Assembly: GCF_028736175.1 (NCBI RefSeq)
Contig: NZ_CP117880.1
Location: 1,860,001-1,924,000, forward strand
Source of the DNA: Sphingobacterium oryzagri
GTDB taxonomy: Bacteria; Bacteroidota; Bacteroidia; Sphingobacteriales; Sphingobacteriaceae
Length of the DNA: 64,000 bases
Direction of reading: 5' to 3'
Below the pieces are notes generated by a model that was given only the letters and a program-made list of their open reading frames with translations, made no database searches and was not told the DNA's origin. Positions 34,629 through 44,431 of the stretch are shown in pieces; positions within the stretch are counted from its first letter, which is position 1, and each line of letters starts with the position of its first letter. The position numbers and the translations under genes are program-made.

Positions 34629-37211
34629 TTAAAAATCAAATTTTACGCGAACACGGATACCGTGTTTAGGCGCATCGGGTTGGTCAAGATAATTTAACCG
34701 GCGGACGTAATCCACCCGAATAAACTTAAAGATATTGGTTAACCCGACACTGGCCTCCACATAAGGTTTGCTGCCGAAGCCGTAGGTGATCGGCTCACCA
34801 TCTGCGTTTTCCTGAAATTGGAAGACGTTGCTGGTGTAGGCGGGGTTGTTTTCGTTTCGCAGGCGGCCATAAATCGCTTTGATACTGAATACTTCGCGCC
34901 ATTTCAATTTCTTGATCAGCGGCACCTTGTTCAAAATAAAGCCATTCATGTAGTATTGGATATTGGTCGAAACGGAATGATCACTCACAAACTCTAAAAA
35001 GTTCATCAGGTTATAGGATCTTAGCTGATAGGCATAGGTCTGGTTTGCCCGATGGATATTTAAAAATGGAAACGGTATGTTGTCGCCTAAGATGTAATTG
35101 CCTTCTACATTGACATCGGCGTAGCCCAGTTGTGAGAAGTAAAAACGTTTGTCGACGCCTAGCGTAAAGTTGTGGTAATTATAATCGCCCTGTAATACAT
35201 TTTTTAAGCCCGCTACATAGTTCATGTAGAAAATAGGGTATTTATTGAATATAGGTGTGCGGTATAATTTGCCCTGATAAAATTCTTCGTGCGGTGCATA
35301 GCGTAGGCTTAATGAAAGCTCTGTCGTGTTAAGTTCGTTAAACAGCCGGTTATTGCCGTTAGCGTCCAGCATTTGGTAAGTCAATATACCCGCTGGTTGT
35401 TGTTTCCATTTTGACAGACCGACCACGTAGGAAAAGTTATTGGTAAACTCTTTTTTATACTCTATGCGGTAAATATCGTTGTAGAGAAAACGCTCGTTGT
35501 CACCCCGCTTAAACGACAGTAAAAAGTTATCTTCTTGTACAAATTCCAGATTTTGACCCGGTATCTTCGTGTCGCGCATCACCGATGCCCGGATGTAGTG
35601 CTGCGGAAACGTGTAAACCGATTTATTGTTTAATGCATAGGTGCCGCTCAAGAAATATTTCCATTTCTCATCTTTGAAACCATAAGCGGTATATCCTTCG
35701 GCGTAAAAACGCTTGCTGAGCCTATCGGTGGTACGGCCGCCAAGTCGTAAACGGAAACCTTCTACAGGGTTGAAACTGTAAAAGGTATTTACCGGACCAA
35801 CCTCGAAAGGACCAAGTTGCTTGTAGCCCGATAGCACCAACGAACTGATGTCTAAAAAGCGCTGGAAAGAAGGCATCAGCTGTAGCGTATCAATATTTTT
35901 GTAAATATTTTGCTCGTTAGCTTTCAGTGGCACAGGGCGATGCGTGAGCCAATAGTCCTCTGTGAGCCGCTCGGTTTGCTGTTCGTAAACTTTAACTACA
36001 GCAGGGCCTGCGTATGTGCTGTCGGGTTGGGCAAGGCCGGTTTGAAAGTCTTCAAACGTCACGGTGCGGTTTCCTTTAATACCGGTTCCTTTGTCTGTAA
36101 GTGAAAAGTCTAAACCCAAAGAGCTTGTTTTCAGGTAGTAGCGGTTGTTCAGATCTTTCTCGAAGTCAAGTTTGGCATCCAGATCGCGCACAAAGTTGAG
36201 GTTAATGTCATCGGCCACGCTCAACTCGGCTTTTTTTACGGCATAACGGCCATCTAATGTGATATACAACCTTCCTTGAAAGAGTAAATCGGCTTTATTT
36301 CGTGGAAAAAAACTGAGCTCGACGAGATAAGGCGTTTCCGTTTTTATCGTGTCGGTAATGTAAAATTTGTAAAAGGTAGGCGACGAACCCGCGATCGGAC
36401 TCAAAAATTGATTGGTCACCAGTTCAATGTTGCTTTCGTAAATATCAATATCCTGATACAGCTTATTAAAGTAATTGCTCAAGCCGTTGTTGTCAATAAA
36501 TTTTGGATCAAACTGTGCCCGTTGCTCCGCGAGTATCAGCTGCTTGGTTGTATTGGGCTTTTTGCGGGTATATACTTGCGAAAGACGCTCTTCGATAAAG
36601 GCCGGCAGGGTATAGCCACGTACACTTCCTTCTTCAGCATCGTCTTTTTCAAACAGAAATTGGTAGTTTTTAAATACTTTTCGGTTCTTAAATTTTTCGG
36701 ATAGATTGCTCAGCCCCAGCGATATTTTCTCGTATTGTTGGTATTGTGCGTATTCATAGGCTTCCAGGCGGTTTTCGTCTTTGTGCTCGATCACTTTACG
36801 GATTAATTCTACCGCTGGATTGTTTTTATTGGAATATTTCGATCGGCGAGGGGCCTTGATCTCTACCGCTTCGATGGTGTTTTCGTCGGGCACTAAATAC
36901 ACGGTAAGCTCTTGGTAGGCATCCGCACTGATGCTCAAATCTTGCGATTCATAGCCTACATAGCTTATCCGTATTTTAGAAAATCCCGGTTCCACATTGA
37001 GCGCAAAGTTGCCATTGTCGTCTGTAGAAGTTGCCGTAGTCGAGCCGATGGCCGCTATAGTAGCGTAGCCTATTGGTTGTTTATTTGTGACATCCATTAC
37101 TTTACCCTTGATGTGCAGCGTTTGTGCGAACGACGTCGAGGCAAAAGCAAGTATGGCAAAAAGTGTTGCAACAAATTTGCTGGCTACCCGTATCTGTATT
37201 ATAAATTTCAT
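34629..37211 (-). CDS. DUF5686 outer-membrane protein with CarboxypepD-reg domain
   Basis: An 860-residue exported protein. After a signal peptide (FAQ cleavage near residue 30) comes a carboxypeptidase-regulatory-like beta-sandwich (LHIKGKVMDVTNKQPIGYATI to about residue 115), then the large DUF5686 region. The last 400 residues show the alternating pattern of an outer-membrane beta barrel and end in the phenylalanine-terminated strand RVRVKFDF. Function of the family is unknown; transport or surface assembly is suspected. Single gene. Confidence 0.88.
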   Translation of the reverse strand: MKFIIQIRVASKFVATLFAILAFASTSFAQTLHIKGKVMDVTNKQPIGYATIAAIGSTTATSTDDNGNFALNVEPGFSKIRISYVGYESQDLSISADAYQELTVYLVPDENTIEAVEIKAPRRSKYSNKNNPAVELIRKVIEHKDENRLEAYEYAQYQQYEKISLGLSNLSEKFKNRKVFKNYQFLFEKDDAEEGSVRGYTLPAFIEERLSQVYTRKKPNTTKQLILAEQRAQFDPKFIDNNGLSNYFNKLYQDIDIYESNIELVTNQFLSPIAGSSPTFYKFYITDTIKTETPYLVELSFFPRNKADLLFQGRLYITLDGRYAVKKAELSVADDINLNFVRDLDAKLDFEKDLNNRYYLKTSSLGLDFSLTDKGTGIKGNRTVTFEDFQTGLAQPDSTYAGPAVVKVYEQQTERLTEDYWLTHRPVPLKANEQNIYKNIDTLQLMPSFQRFLDISSLVLSGYKQLGPFEVGPVNTFYSFNPVEGFRLRLGGRTTDRLSKRFYAEGYTAYGFKDEKWKYFLSGTYALNNKSVYTFPQHYIRASVMRDTKIPGQNLEFVQEDNFLLSFKRGDNERFLYNDIYRIEYKKEFTNNFSYVVGLSKWKQQPAGILTYQMLDANGNNRLFNELNTTELSLSLRYAPHEEFYQGKLYRTPIFNKYPIFYMNYVAGLKNVLQGDYNYHNFTLGVDKRFYFSQLGYADVNVEGNYILGDNIPFPFLNIHRANQTYAYQLRSYNLMNFLEFVSDHSVSTNIQYYMNGFILNKVPLIKKLKWREVFSIKAIYGRLRNENNPAYTSNVFQFQENADGEPITYGFGSKPYVEASVGLTNIFKFIRVDYVRRLNYLDQPDAPKHGIRVRVKFDF

Positions 37212-37373
37212 AAATGTTATTTTTGAAACTATCGATCTGACTTTTAAACTTGTAAAGTCAGCTCTTTAGGAAGTCGAACAAAAGTAACAATTGTTTAAGT
37301 GAATTAGAAAGAGAATAATCCGCGAAAATATGAATGTGACTTTCGCTTGATCTTTCTGATTTTTGGATTACAA

Positions 37374-39059
37374 TTAGAAGGGGTCAGCGACCGTAAATGT
37401 GACGACTTCTTTGCTGGTAGGATGTGTGAATTGGATGTAACCCGCATGCAAATGCAAACGCTCATCGCGGATACCGTATAGATCGTCGCCCACGATAGGC
37501 AGGTTGAGTCCTTGTTTGTGTGCGGCATGCACGCGGAGTTGATGTGTACGCCCCGTCAGCGGGAAAAAGTGTACGCGCGTGCGCCCGTTTTCCAGCGCTA
37601 TGCGTTTAAATTTGGTTTGTGCTGGCTTGCCGTAAGTGGCGCAAACAATTTGTCGTGGCCGGTCATCAAGGTCTACGCGCAGCGGTAGATCAATGAGTCC
37701 TTCAGCCAACTGCAATTCGCCTTCGAGCATGGCTGTGTAGCGCTTTTTGATCGTATGCTGAATAAATTGGTCTTGGATAAATTGATGTGCAGCCTTGTGT
37801 TTTGCGATGATAAGAATACCGGAAGTAGACATATCGAGTCGATGGATGATGACGGGGCCCGTGATTTCGGGATACATCTCCAGGATGCGCGTATAAACGG
37901 AATCTTGTATGTGAATGCCTGGTACAGATAAAAATTCTGCCGGTTTATTGATCACAACAATAGCTTCGTCATCGTATATTATTTCAATTTTTTTTCCCTC
38001 TGCCGGGTTTTCGAGCATCGGGTTAGGATCGACATTCAAACCGATAAGCATATGGCTCAATATCGGTTCGCATTTGCTTTTGCAGGCCGGATAGAAATAT
38101 TGGTGTTTGCGCACTTCAGATGCCGGCGAGGCTCCCCACCAAAATTCTGCCATGCAGACGGGTTTTAAACCGTGTGCAAAGGCATATTGCAATAGTTTAG
38201 GCGCCGCACATTCGCCTGCTCCGGCTGGCGGAACTTGCTGCGTGGTTTGCTCAAAAATGGATAATACGCTACGTGTTGCACCGCGAGCGTTTAAAAATTG
38301 ATATTGATCGAACAATTGTCGTTGCAGCGCCGCCGACTTTTCTTTCCGCTGTGTTTTTAATTGCTCTATGGCATCTTGTTTGGTTTGCAGCGTAGCGGTA
38401 AGTGCGGTCAACTTCGTATTCCACCCCTGTTTCAGCACATCATACGCATGCTGGTCACGGTAACTTTGCTTGATCAGGTCTTCTTCCAGCAGTTTATAGT
38501 CGCCTTCTGATAACTGTTCTTTATATAGCGTGCGTTTTTCTTTCCGTCCGTTTTTTTCTTGTTTCATGTGGGAACGAAACGCTTTTAATGCGTCGTCGGC
38601 TTCCTGTTTTAGGTGAGCCAGGCGCGCTTGCAGGGCAGCTATTTCCGGATCGGCTGTTAATGTCGCTATTTCCCTATTGATCGCATTGATTTGCTCTTCT
38701 TCTTGCAGGAAGAAGCTGCCGCTGCGCAGCATATCAAAAATTGGTGGCACAAAAAAACGATGCTGATTGCTGTTGGCAAGCTTGCCGGAGTAGGCGGCCA
38801 GATAACCGAGTTGACCATCAGCCGTCTCGACAACCAGAACACCAAACATTTTTCCGATTACCGGCCCATCCATAGCGGTCAACCCGAAATTATGGATGAA
38901 ATCATGTTGGTTTTCCAGATAGTGCTGCAACTCTTCGGCTGCGCGTATACTCAATGGGTGTGGCTCGTAAGAAAACGGAAAGGTGAAAGCAGCCGGCTGC
39001 GGATAGGTGGAAACATCTGTCTGAAAAGCATGAAGAAATGGAACCTTATCTGAAAACAT
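37374..39059 (-). CDS. RluA-type pseudouridine synthase with long N-terminal region
   Basis: A 561-residue protein. The C-terminal third (from about residue 350) is an RluA-family pseudouridine synthase: HRLDMSTSGILI with the catalytic Asp, then LPLRVDLDDRPRQIV, LTGRTHQLRVH and the GDDLYG motif. The first 350 residues are unlike S4 domains: a mixed region followed by a coiled coil (about 130-290). The family converts uridine to pseudouridine in rRNA or tRNA; the target is unknown. I choose ATG 39059; a GTG at 39080 is also in frame. Confidence 0.9.
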   Translation of the reverse strand: MFSDKVPFLHAFQTDVSTYPQPAAFTFPFSYEPHPLSIRAAEELQHYLENQHDFIHNFGLTAMDGPVIGKMFGVLVVETADGQLGYLAAYSGKLANSNQHRFFVPPIFDMLRSGSFFLQEEEQINAINREIATLTADPEIAALQARLAHLKQEADDALKAFRSHMKQEKNGRKEKRTLYKEQLSEGDYKLLEEDLIKQSYRDQHAYDVLKQGWNTKLTALTATLQTKQDAIEQLKTQRKEKSAALQRQLFDQYQFLNARGATRSVLSIFEQTTQQVPPAGAGECAAPKLLQYAFAHGLKPVCMAEFWWGASPASEVRKHQYFYPACKSKCEPILSHMLIGLNVDPNPMLENPAEGKKIEIIYDDEAIVVINKPAEFLSVPGIHIQDSVYTRILEMYPEITGPVIIHRLDMSTSGILIIAKHKAAHQFIQDQFIQHTIKKRYTAMLEGELQLAEGLIDLPLRVDLDDRPRQIVCATYGKPAQTKFKRIALENGRTRVHFFPLTGRTHQLRVHAAHKQGLNLPIVGDDLYGIRDERLHLHAGYIQFTHPTSKEVVTFTVADPF

Positions 39060-39185
39060 GGACTGTGCTGTTGTGCGCACAAAAATAGGAAGATTATCGA
39101 GATTTATGACAATAATATGGATATGCTTTTATCGTAGGGCAAAGGCAAAAATCGTACATTGTCTATGAACTTTTAGGAGGATTAT

Positions 39186-40142
39186 ATGCAAAAAAATAAA
39201 TGGAAAAATACCGAGCTTGAGGTTGCGCCGATCATATTTGGTGGCAACGTTTTTGGCTGGACGCTTGATGAGCAAAGCTCATTTGATATCCTTGATGCCT
39301 TTGTGGATCTGGGGTTTAACGCGATTGATACGGCTAATCAATATTCGTATTGGGTGCCCGGCAACAGTGGCGGCGAGTCGGAGACGATCTTGGGTCAATG
39401 GACGAAAGCACGCGGCAACAGAGACCGCGTGGTAATCATGACAAAGGTTGGTGGTGCGTTTGCAGGTAGTCCAAACCCAAATACCAGTCGTGCACACATT
39501 GTAGAGCAGGTGGAGCTGTCTTTGAAGCGCTTGCAAACCGATTATATCGATTTGTATCAAACGCATTTTGATCAGGAGGAAGTAGGCGTAGAAGAAACGT
39601 TGCGCGCTTATGAGGAGCTGATCAAGGCTGGCAAGGTGAGGTATATCGGTGCTTCTAACTTGTCGCCTGATCGTTTGCGCGAATCGTTGGAAACCAGCCG
39701 GAGTTTTGATTTGCCTACTTATGTTTCCTTACAACCGGAGTATAATTTATATACGCGCGAAAAATTTGAGACCAATTACCGCGATATCGCTTCGGTATAT
39801 GAGCTCTCCGTGACGCCTTATTTTTCGCTTGCCAGCGGTTTTTTGACGGGTAAATATCAAAGTGAAGACGATTTTGGAAAATCTGCTCGCGGTGAAGGGG
39901 TGAAGGCGCAATATTGGAACCCGCGCGGCGAAAAGATTGTCAAAGCATTGCAGTATGTTGCCGAAGCACACCAAACTACGCCTGCGGCAGTGGCTTTGCA
40001 TTGGCTGTTGCTGCAAGATACGGTAGCTGCGCCGATAGCCAGCGCCACGAAGGAGCTTCATTTGCAGCCTTTTGTAGACGCGGTAGGTTTGCAATTGACG
40101 AAAGAAGAGGTTATTTTGTTAGACGAAGCAAGTAGTTATTAA
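39186..40142 (+). CDS. aldo/keto reductase
   Basis: A 318-residue NAD(P)H-dependent aldo/keto reductase of the YdhF/Tas-like soluble group. The catalytic tetrad is visible: Asp in AIDTANQYS, Tyr following it, Lys in IMTKVGG and His in LYQTHFDQ. The cofactor-binding end (ASATKELHLQPF) is present. Length is normal. It is preceded by a strong Shine-Dalgarno (TAGGAGG, 39173-39179), rare in this phylum. It is followed 17 bases later by the Dps gene, so they may be co-transcribed in a stress response. Confidence 0.93.
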   Translation: MQKNKWKNTELEVAPIIFGGNVFGWTLDEQSSFDILDAFVDLGFNAIDTANQYSYWVPGNSGGESETILGQWTKARGNRDRVVIMTKVGGAFAGSPNPNTSRAHIVEQVELSLKRLQTDYIDLYQTHFDQEEVGVEETLRAYEELIKAGKVRYIGASNLSPDRLRESLETSRSFDLPTYVSLQPEYNLYTREKFETNYRDIASVYELSVTPYFSLASGFLTGKYQSEDDFGKSARGEGVKAQYWNPRGEKIVKALQYVAEAHQTTPAAVALHWLLLQDTVAAPIASATKELHLQPFVDAVGLQLTKEEVILLDEASSY

Positions 40143-40159
40143 TGATAAATAGATAGTTT

Positions 40160-40633
40160 ATGAAAACAAGCATTGGTATACGCGAGCCAGATACCCAGGC
40201 GGTAGCGGCTATTTTAAACAAACTTTTAGCAGATGAGCATGTGCTTTACGTAAAATCGCGTAATGCGCACTGGAATGTGGAAGGGCCGGATTTTCATGCG
40301 CAGCATTTATTTTTTGAAACCATCTACGACCAATTGGGGGAAACGATTGATGAAATAGCGGAGCGTATTCGATCTATCGGTCACTACGCAGTGGGTACGA
40401 TGCGGGAATTTTTGGCGCTGAGCGAACTTTCGGAGATACGCCATACGAAAAATGACAGCCAGGGATATATCCGAGAATTACTGTCCGACTTCGAGGCTAT
40501 TATCGTCTACATTCGCGAGCAAATTGACCTTATCGGTGAAACACATAAGGATGCCGGAACAGAAGATTTTCTGGTAGGTATTATGGAGCAGCACGAAAAA
40601 ACGGCGTGGATGTTACGCGCGCATCTGCGTTAA
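40160..40633 (+). CDS. dps: Dps-family ferritin-like protein
   Basis: A 157-residue Dps protein, a dodecameric iron store that protects DNA from oxidation. The dinuclear ferroxidase signature is complete: SRNAHWNVEGPDFHAQHLFFE followed by DELGETIDEIAER-like residues (YDQLGETIDEIAERIRSIG). Length is normal. It lies 17 bases after the aldo/keto reductase and ends at a strong terminator. Confidence 0.95.
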   Translation: MKTSIGIREPDTQAVAAILNKLLADEHVLYVKSRNAHWNVEGPDFHAQHLFFETIYDQLGETIDEIAERIRSIGHYAVGTMREFLALSELSEIRHTKNDSQGYIRELLSDFEAIIVYIREQIDLIGETHKDAGTEDFLVGIMEQHEKTAWMLRAHLR

Positions 40634-40671
40634 TCGGAAGAGGTAGCGCGCAATTTTTTAATTACATTTAA

Positions 40672-40717
40672 GCGTTGTGCCTTGTCCATCTAAAGGATAA
40701 GGCACAGCGCTTTTTTT
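40672..40717 (+). terminator. rho-independent terminator after dps
   Basis: GCGTTGTGCCTTGTCC pairs with GGATAAGGCACAGCGC (near-perfect 16-bp stem) followed by TTTTTTT. Confidence 0.93.
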
Positions 40718-40745
40718 GTGTAAAGTTGTTTAATTAGGTTAGAAT

Positions 40746-40778
40746 CTTTCTAAATAATGGTTTGATATTTTATATTTG
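40746..40778 (+). promoter_or_regulatory. candidate promoter of the DoxX gene
   Basis: TATATTTG at 40771-40778 is a perfect match to the Bacteroidota -7 box TAnnTTTG. About 20 bases upstream CTTTC (40746-40750) is a weak match to the -33 TTTG box. The start codon is at 40797. Confidence 0.4.
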
Positions 40779-40796
40779 TGATGTAGCTAATTTACG

Positions 40797-41222
40797 ATGT
40801 ATATGAAGAAATTTTTTTTATCGGCAGGTGCTGGTTCTACAGCGTCCAGTCTTGCCGCGCTTATTTTACGTGTAGGTTTTGGGATATTGATGATTCCTTC
40901 TCATGGTTATGCTAAACTGATCAGCTTTAACGACAGAAAAGACGAGTTTATGGACTTTCTTGGTCTTGGCGGAACGGTATCGTTAAGTTTGGCCATCTTT
41001 GCAGAGCTGTTTTGTTCGATTTTGCTCATATTTGGGTTGTTAACACGCCTGGCCAGCATTCCGCTTTTGGTGACTACACTGGTTATTATGTCTGTACACA
41101 ACTGGGAATTTTTTGGTAAGCACGAATTGGCGACAGCGTTCTTGATCGGTTACATCAGCATTTTCTTGCTAGGTCCTGGAAAATTTAGTTTGGATCATTT
41201 GATCTTTAAAAAGGGACGTTAA
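40797..41222 (+). CDS. DoxX family membrane protein
   Basis: A 141-residue inner-membrane protein with four hydrophobic segments. The DoxX signature is present: ALILRVGFGILMIPSHGYAKL, then LGGTVSLSLAIFAELFCSILL and FLLGPGKFSLDHL at the end. DoxX proteins are poorly characterised and often tied to redox or thiol chemistry. The ATG at 40797 has a second ATG two codons later (40803). Single gene bounded by terminators on both sides. Confidence 0.9.
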   Translation: MYMKKFFLSAGAGSTASSLAALILRVGFGILMIPSHGYAKLISFNDRKDEFMDFLGLGGTVSLSLAIFAELFCSILLIFGLLTRLASIPLLVTTLVIMSVHNWEFFGKHELATAFLIGYISIFLLGPGKFSLDHLIFKKGR

Positions 41223-41314
41223 GCGTAGAAAACGGCCAGCCCCGATCTATTTTGTGGCGAGAAGACCTGGGCGAAGAGCGCCCGAGCCATCGCTAAAGGA
41301 AATCCGTCCTGCAT

Positions 41315-41366
41315 AAAAAAAATGCGTCATTGCTTCGTTTTATCTTCTTGCAATGACGCATTTTTT
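41315..41366. terminator. bidirectional terminator DoxX / PNGase F
   Basis: AAAAAATGCGTCATTGC and GCAATGACGCATTTTTT form a perfect 17-bp stem. A and T tracts on the sides allow function on both strands between convergent genes. Confidence 0.93.
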
Positions 41367-41405
41367 ATTTACCCGATTTGCTTTTCAGCCATGCTCAGGT
41401 GCTGT

Positions 41406-43070
41406 TTATTTGTTGTAAAGCAGTACGCCCGAAACATTCCAAAAGCTAAAGCTGCTTCCTTCAGGCTCGCCTTGCGGAATGTGCACCCGTATGCGATGTT
41501 TACCTGCTTTTAAATCGCCTAAGGCAATGTAATTTGGCGTGGTGATGGTGCCCGGGCACCAGTTCGAACGACTGAGGTCTGACGAGGAAAGCCCATTTTG
41601 AAAGTTTCCAGACACGGGATTATATAAACGGTAAGAGCCGCAATCGGTACGCCAAGGTGTAAATTGGAAGGCGAGCTGGTCATCCAGGTAAATGCTATTT
41701 GCTTTAGGTACAAACTCATCGCCATTGCCCCAACCGCCGTGCCCGGTCGTGATGTAGCGTAGTTGCACATTATCGGCATCGTCAGCAAGTTCGAATTCGA
41801 CTTCCAATCCTTTTTCTTCGCTAAAGAATCGGGCGTAAGTTTGACCGCCCATTTCCATAACGTTTGTACTGTTAAAGAGTGGCAGCACCTTGGTGGCCTG
41901 CTGCTGCGACGCGCCCGGGTGAATGCTCAGCTCCAAGCTTACTTTGTGGCCGCCCTGATCGTAATTGCCGATATACGTGCCGATGTAGATTTCCTGATCG
42001 GCCATCACCGATAAAAACTCGGAGATATCCTGCCGATAGATCACAGAATCTTGCCACGTTTTATCTTTCAACGTTAAGCGGTCGTTAAAATGTGCCACGC
42101 CGAAGGGCGTAAAAAAACGCATCAGCTCGTAAATGGGCGAGAAGCCATCGGTACGCACCATACCCGGATAATTTTCGCCATCGCCGTTGCTATACATCGG
42201 TAGGGTTTGCATTCCGTTTTGCATGCCATCCAGGAAATTCTGAGCTTGATCGGTCGCAATCATAAAGACCGATCCGGTGCGGTCATAAGCATCGCCGTTT
42301 GATTTTTCAATTAGTTGGACAAAGACCTGGCTGTTGGCTGCTACCTTGGGCACTTTTACTTTTTTGACGATGACCGTGCCGTGGGCAAAGCGCAAGATAC
42401 TATCGGATGTCGTTTGCTCGGAAAATCGAATCTGCTCGTTTGTAAAAACCGGAACCCGAATGAAACGACTTTTCCAAAGCTCGTCTTGGTAGCTTAGGCC
42501 ATCAACTACATTTTCAAAGCGGCGCAAGGCTACATGCTCAGGAATCTTTTTTATCTTTTCTACCGCCGTCGCCGTGATTTTACTGTTGCCATTGCGCACA
42601 TATTCCAACACCAAACCCAGATTTTGTCCGAGTTCGTTTGGCGCTCCCTTCACGCCCAACTCATTTGTATACCACAATTCGATGGTATTGGAATTGACCG
42701 ATGTCTGCGCTTTTTTACAAACGTAGCCCAGTATGGTTTTCGTTTCGGTGGTAAGTGTGAGGCTGTTGCGCTTTAGTAAAAGTGTATCTAACGTAGCGAG
42801 CTCTTTGCTGGCAGAGAATGTGGTGAGCTTGAAGTAGTGATCCTTGTTTTTCCGATCTACGTAGTACGTTTCGTAAGGATAAGGCGCGCTAGATTGTGTA
42901 GCCGCGCGGGTGGTGACAACGGTTTGATCTGCGTTGCTATACACCAATAGCGGATCTTCGTCGGCTGTTGTTTTTCCATTATAGCTGCGCTCGTACGTGA
43001 TCAGATACGATTGGGCGAAATTTTGTTGACCTAGCAGTAAGGCTGCAACGAGTAGAAAGCAGTATTTCAT
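41406..43070 (-). CDS. GLPGLI-PNGase F fusion protein, exported
   Basis: A 554-residue secreted protein with a signal peptide (NFAQ, residue 19). The N-terminal half (about 20-190) resembles the GLPGLI family (YLITYERSYNGK, TIELWYTNELG, GLVLEYVRNG). The C-terminal part is like peptide:N-glycosidase F: MRFFTPFGVAHFNDR in the first domain and, in the second, TGHGGWGNGDEF with an acidic residue in the position of the catalytic Glu, then FTPWRTDCGSYR and SRSNWCPGT, matching flavobacterial PNGase F. It may remove N-glycans from glycoproteins in the periplasm. The fusion order is unusual. Confidence 0.82.
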   Translation of the reverse strand: MKYCFLLVAALLLGQQNFAQSYLITYERSYNGKTTADEDPLLVYSNADQTVVTTRAATQSSAPYPYETYYVDRKNKDHYFKLTTFSASKELATLDTLLLKRNSLTLTTETKTILGYVCKKAQTSVNSNTIELWYTNELGVKGAPNELGQNLGLVLEYVRNGNSKITATAVEKIKKIPEHVALRRFENVVDGLSYQDELWKSRFIRVPVFTNEQIRFSEQTTSDSILRFAHGTVIVKKVKVPKVAANSQVFVQLIEKSNGDAYDRTGSVFMIATDQAQNFLDGMQNGMQTLPMYSNGDGENYPGMVRTDGFSPIYELMRFFTPFGVAHFNDRLTLKDKTWQDSVIYRQDISEFLSVMADQEIYIGTYIGNYDQGGHKVSLELSIHPGASQQQATKVLPLFNSTNVMEMGGQTYARFFSEEKGLEVEFELADDADNVQLRYITTGHGGWGNGDEFVPKANSIYLDDQLAFQFTPWRTDCGSYRLYNPVSGNFQNGLSSSDLSRSNWCPGTITTPNYIALGDLKAGKHRIRVHIPQGEPEGSSFSFWNVSGVLLYNK

Positions 43071-43109
43071 CAGGTTATATGTGGGGTAGTCGATCTGTTT
43101 TTAAATGAA

Positions 43110-43139
43110 AGAAGGTGTCTCTGTAAAGAGGCACCTTCT
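43110..43139. terminator. hairpin between fabV and PNGase F genes
   Basis: AGAAGGTGTCTCT pairs with AGAGGCACCTTCT (one mismatch), 4-base loop. It lies 20 bases past the fabV stop and 40 bases before the next gene on the same strand. A T tract is present on the plus side only. Confidence 0.55.
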
Positions 43140-43158
43140 GGCTTTATTTTTTTAGCAG

Positions 43159-44358
43159 TTATGCCTGGATGCTTGGCACATTAACGACTTCGTTGGTTTC
43201 TGCTTCGTAATCGATTTGATCGATATTAAAGCCGAATAAGTTAAAGAAATCGTTGCGGTATCCGGCAATATCAGAAATCTCTTCAAGATTTTCGGTCGTT
43301 GCTTCTTCCCAAAGTTGAGCGACTTCTGCCTGCACGTCTTCACGCATCTCCAAATCGTCCACCCGTATTCTGCCTTTTTCGTCTAATGCTGGTGTAACAT
43401 CGTTGTATAAGCGTTCGGCAAATAAACGTTGCATCTGCTCGATCGTTCCTTCGTGGATACCTTTTGCTTTCATTACTTTGTATAAAAGCGAAATATATAA
43501 TGGCACCACAGGGATGGCTGAACTCGATTGGGTAACTAATGCTTTATTTACGGATACATAACTTACACCGTTAAGATCAGCCAAAAGATCGTTCAATACC
43601 GGTACGGTTGCTTCCAAATCATCTTTCGCTTTGCCGATAGTACCATTGCGGTAGATAGGATAGGTCAATTCAGGGCCGATGTACGAATAAGCGACAGTTT
43701 TTACGCCTTCTGCTAATACGCCTGCTTCTTTTAGCGCTTCGATCCAGAATTTCCAATCTTCACCGCCCATGACGGCAACTGTATTGTTGATATCCTCCTC
43801 GTTTTCTACCGGTTGGATAGAAATATCAGACACCACACCTGCGTGGAAATCGACTGTTTTGTTGGTAAATGCTTGACCGATTGGTTTTAATACCGAGGCA
43901 TGTGCTACACCGGTTTTAGGATGCGTACGACGCGGCGATGCTAATGAATACACGACTAAGTCAACCTGTCCTAAATCTTCTTTGATCAGCGCTATAGTTT
44001 GTTTTTTTACCTCGTCAGAGAAAGCATCACCGTTAATACTTTTTGCATATAAGCCCGCTTCCTGTGCTTGTTTTTCAAAAGCGGCGCTATTGTACCAACC
44101 AGCTGTACCCGGTTTTCCAGGTGCCGCAGGTTTCTCAAAAAAGACACCGATGGTTGCTGCTTCGGAGCCAAATGCAGCGGAAATACGTGAAGCCAAACCA
44201 AAACCAGTGGAAGCACCGATTACTAATACTTTCTTTGGCCCGTTTTTAATTTCGCCTTTGGATTTTACGTAGTCTATCTGTTGTTTAACATGTGCTGCCG
44301 TTCCCTCGGGGTGCGACGTCAAACAGATAAATCCTCTTACACGTGGTTGTATGATCAT
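43159..44358 (-). CDS. fabV: trans-2-enoyl-CoA/ACP reductase FabV
   Basis: A 399-residue FabV-type enoyl reductase, reducing trans-2-enoyl-ACP or -CoA with NADH in fatty acid elongation. Motifs: the start MIIQPRVRGFICLTSHPEG, the NAD-binding GASTGFGLASR, and the catalytic Tyr-x8-Lys in YSYIGPELTYPIYRNGTIGKAK-type arrangement (Tyr and Lys 8 residues apart). Length is normal. It stands alone, so it may be the main or an additional enoyl reductase. Confidence 0.95.
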   Translation of the reverse strand: MIIQPRVRGFICLTSHPEGTAAHVKQQIDYVKSKGEIKNGPKKVLVIGASTGFGLASRISAAFGSEAATIGVFFEKPAAPGKPGTAGWYNSAAFEKQAQEAGLYAKSINGDAFSDEVKKQTIALIKEDLGQVDLVVYSLASPRRTHPKTGVAHASVLKPIGQAFTNKTVDFHAGVVSDISIQPVENEEDINNTVAVMGGEDWKFWIEALKEAGVLAEGVKTVAYSYIGPELTYPIYRNGTIGKAKDDLEATVPVLNDLLADLNGVSYVSVNKALVTQSSSAIPVVPLYISLLYKVMKAKGIHEGTIEQMQRLFAERLYNDVTPALDEKGRIRVDDLEMREDVQAEVAQLWEEATTENLEEISDIAGYRNDFFNLFGFNIDQIDYEAETNEVVNVPSIQA

Positions 44359-44431
44359 ATTGTTTTTCTATTCTATTCCAATTGAAGATGCAAATTAACT
44401 AAATTTAATAGAATAACGCGAACGAATCGCG

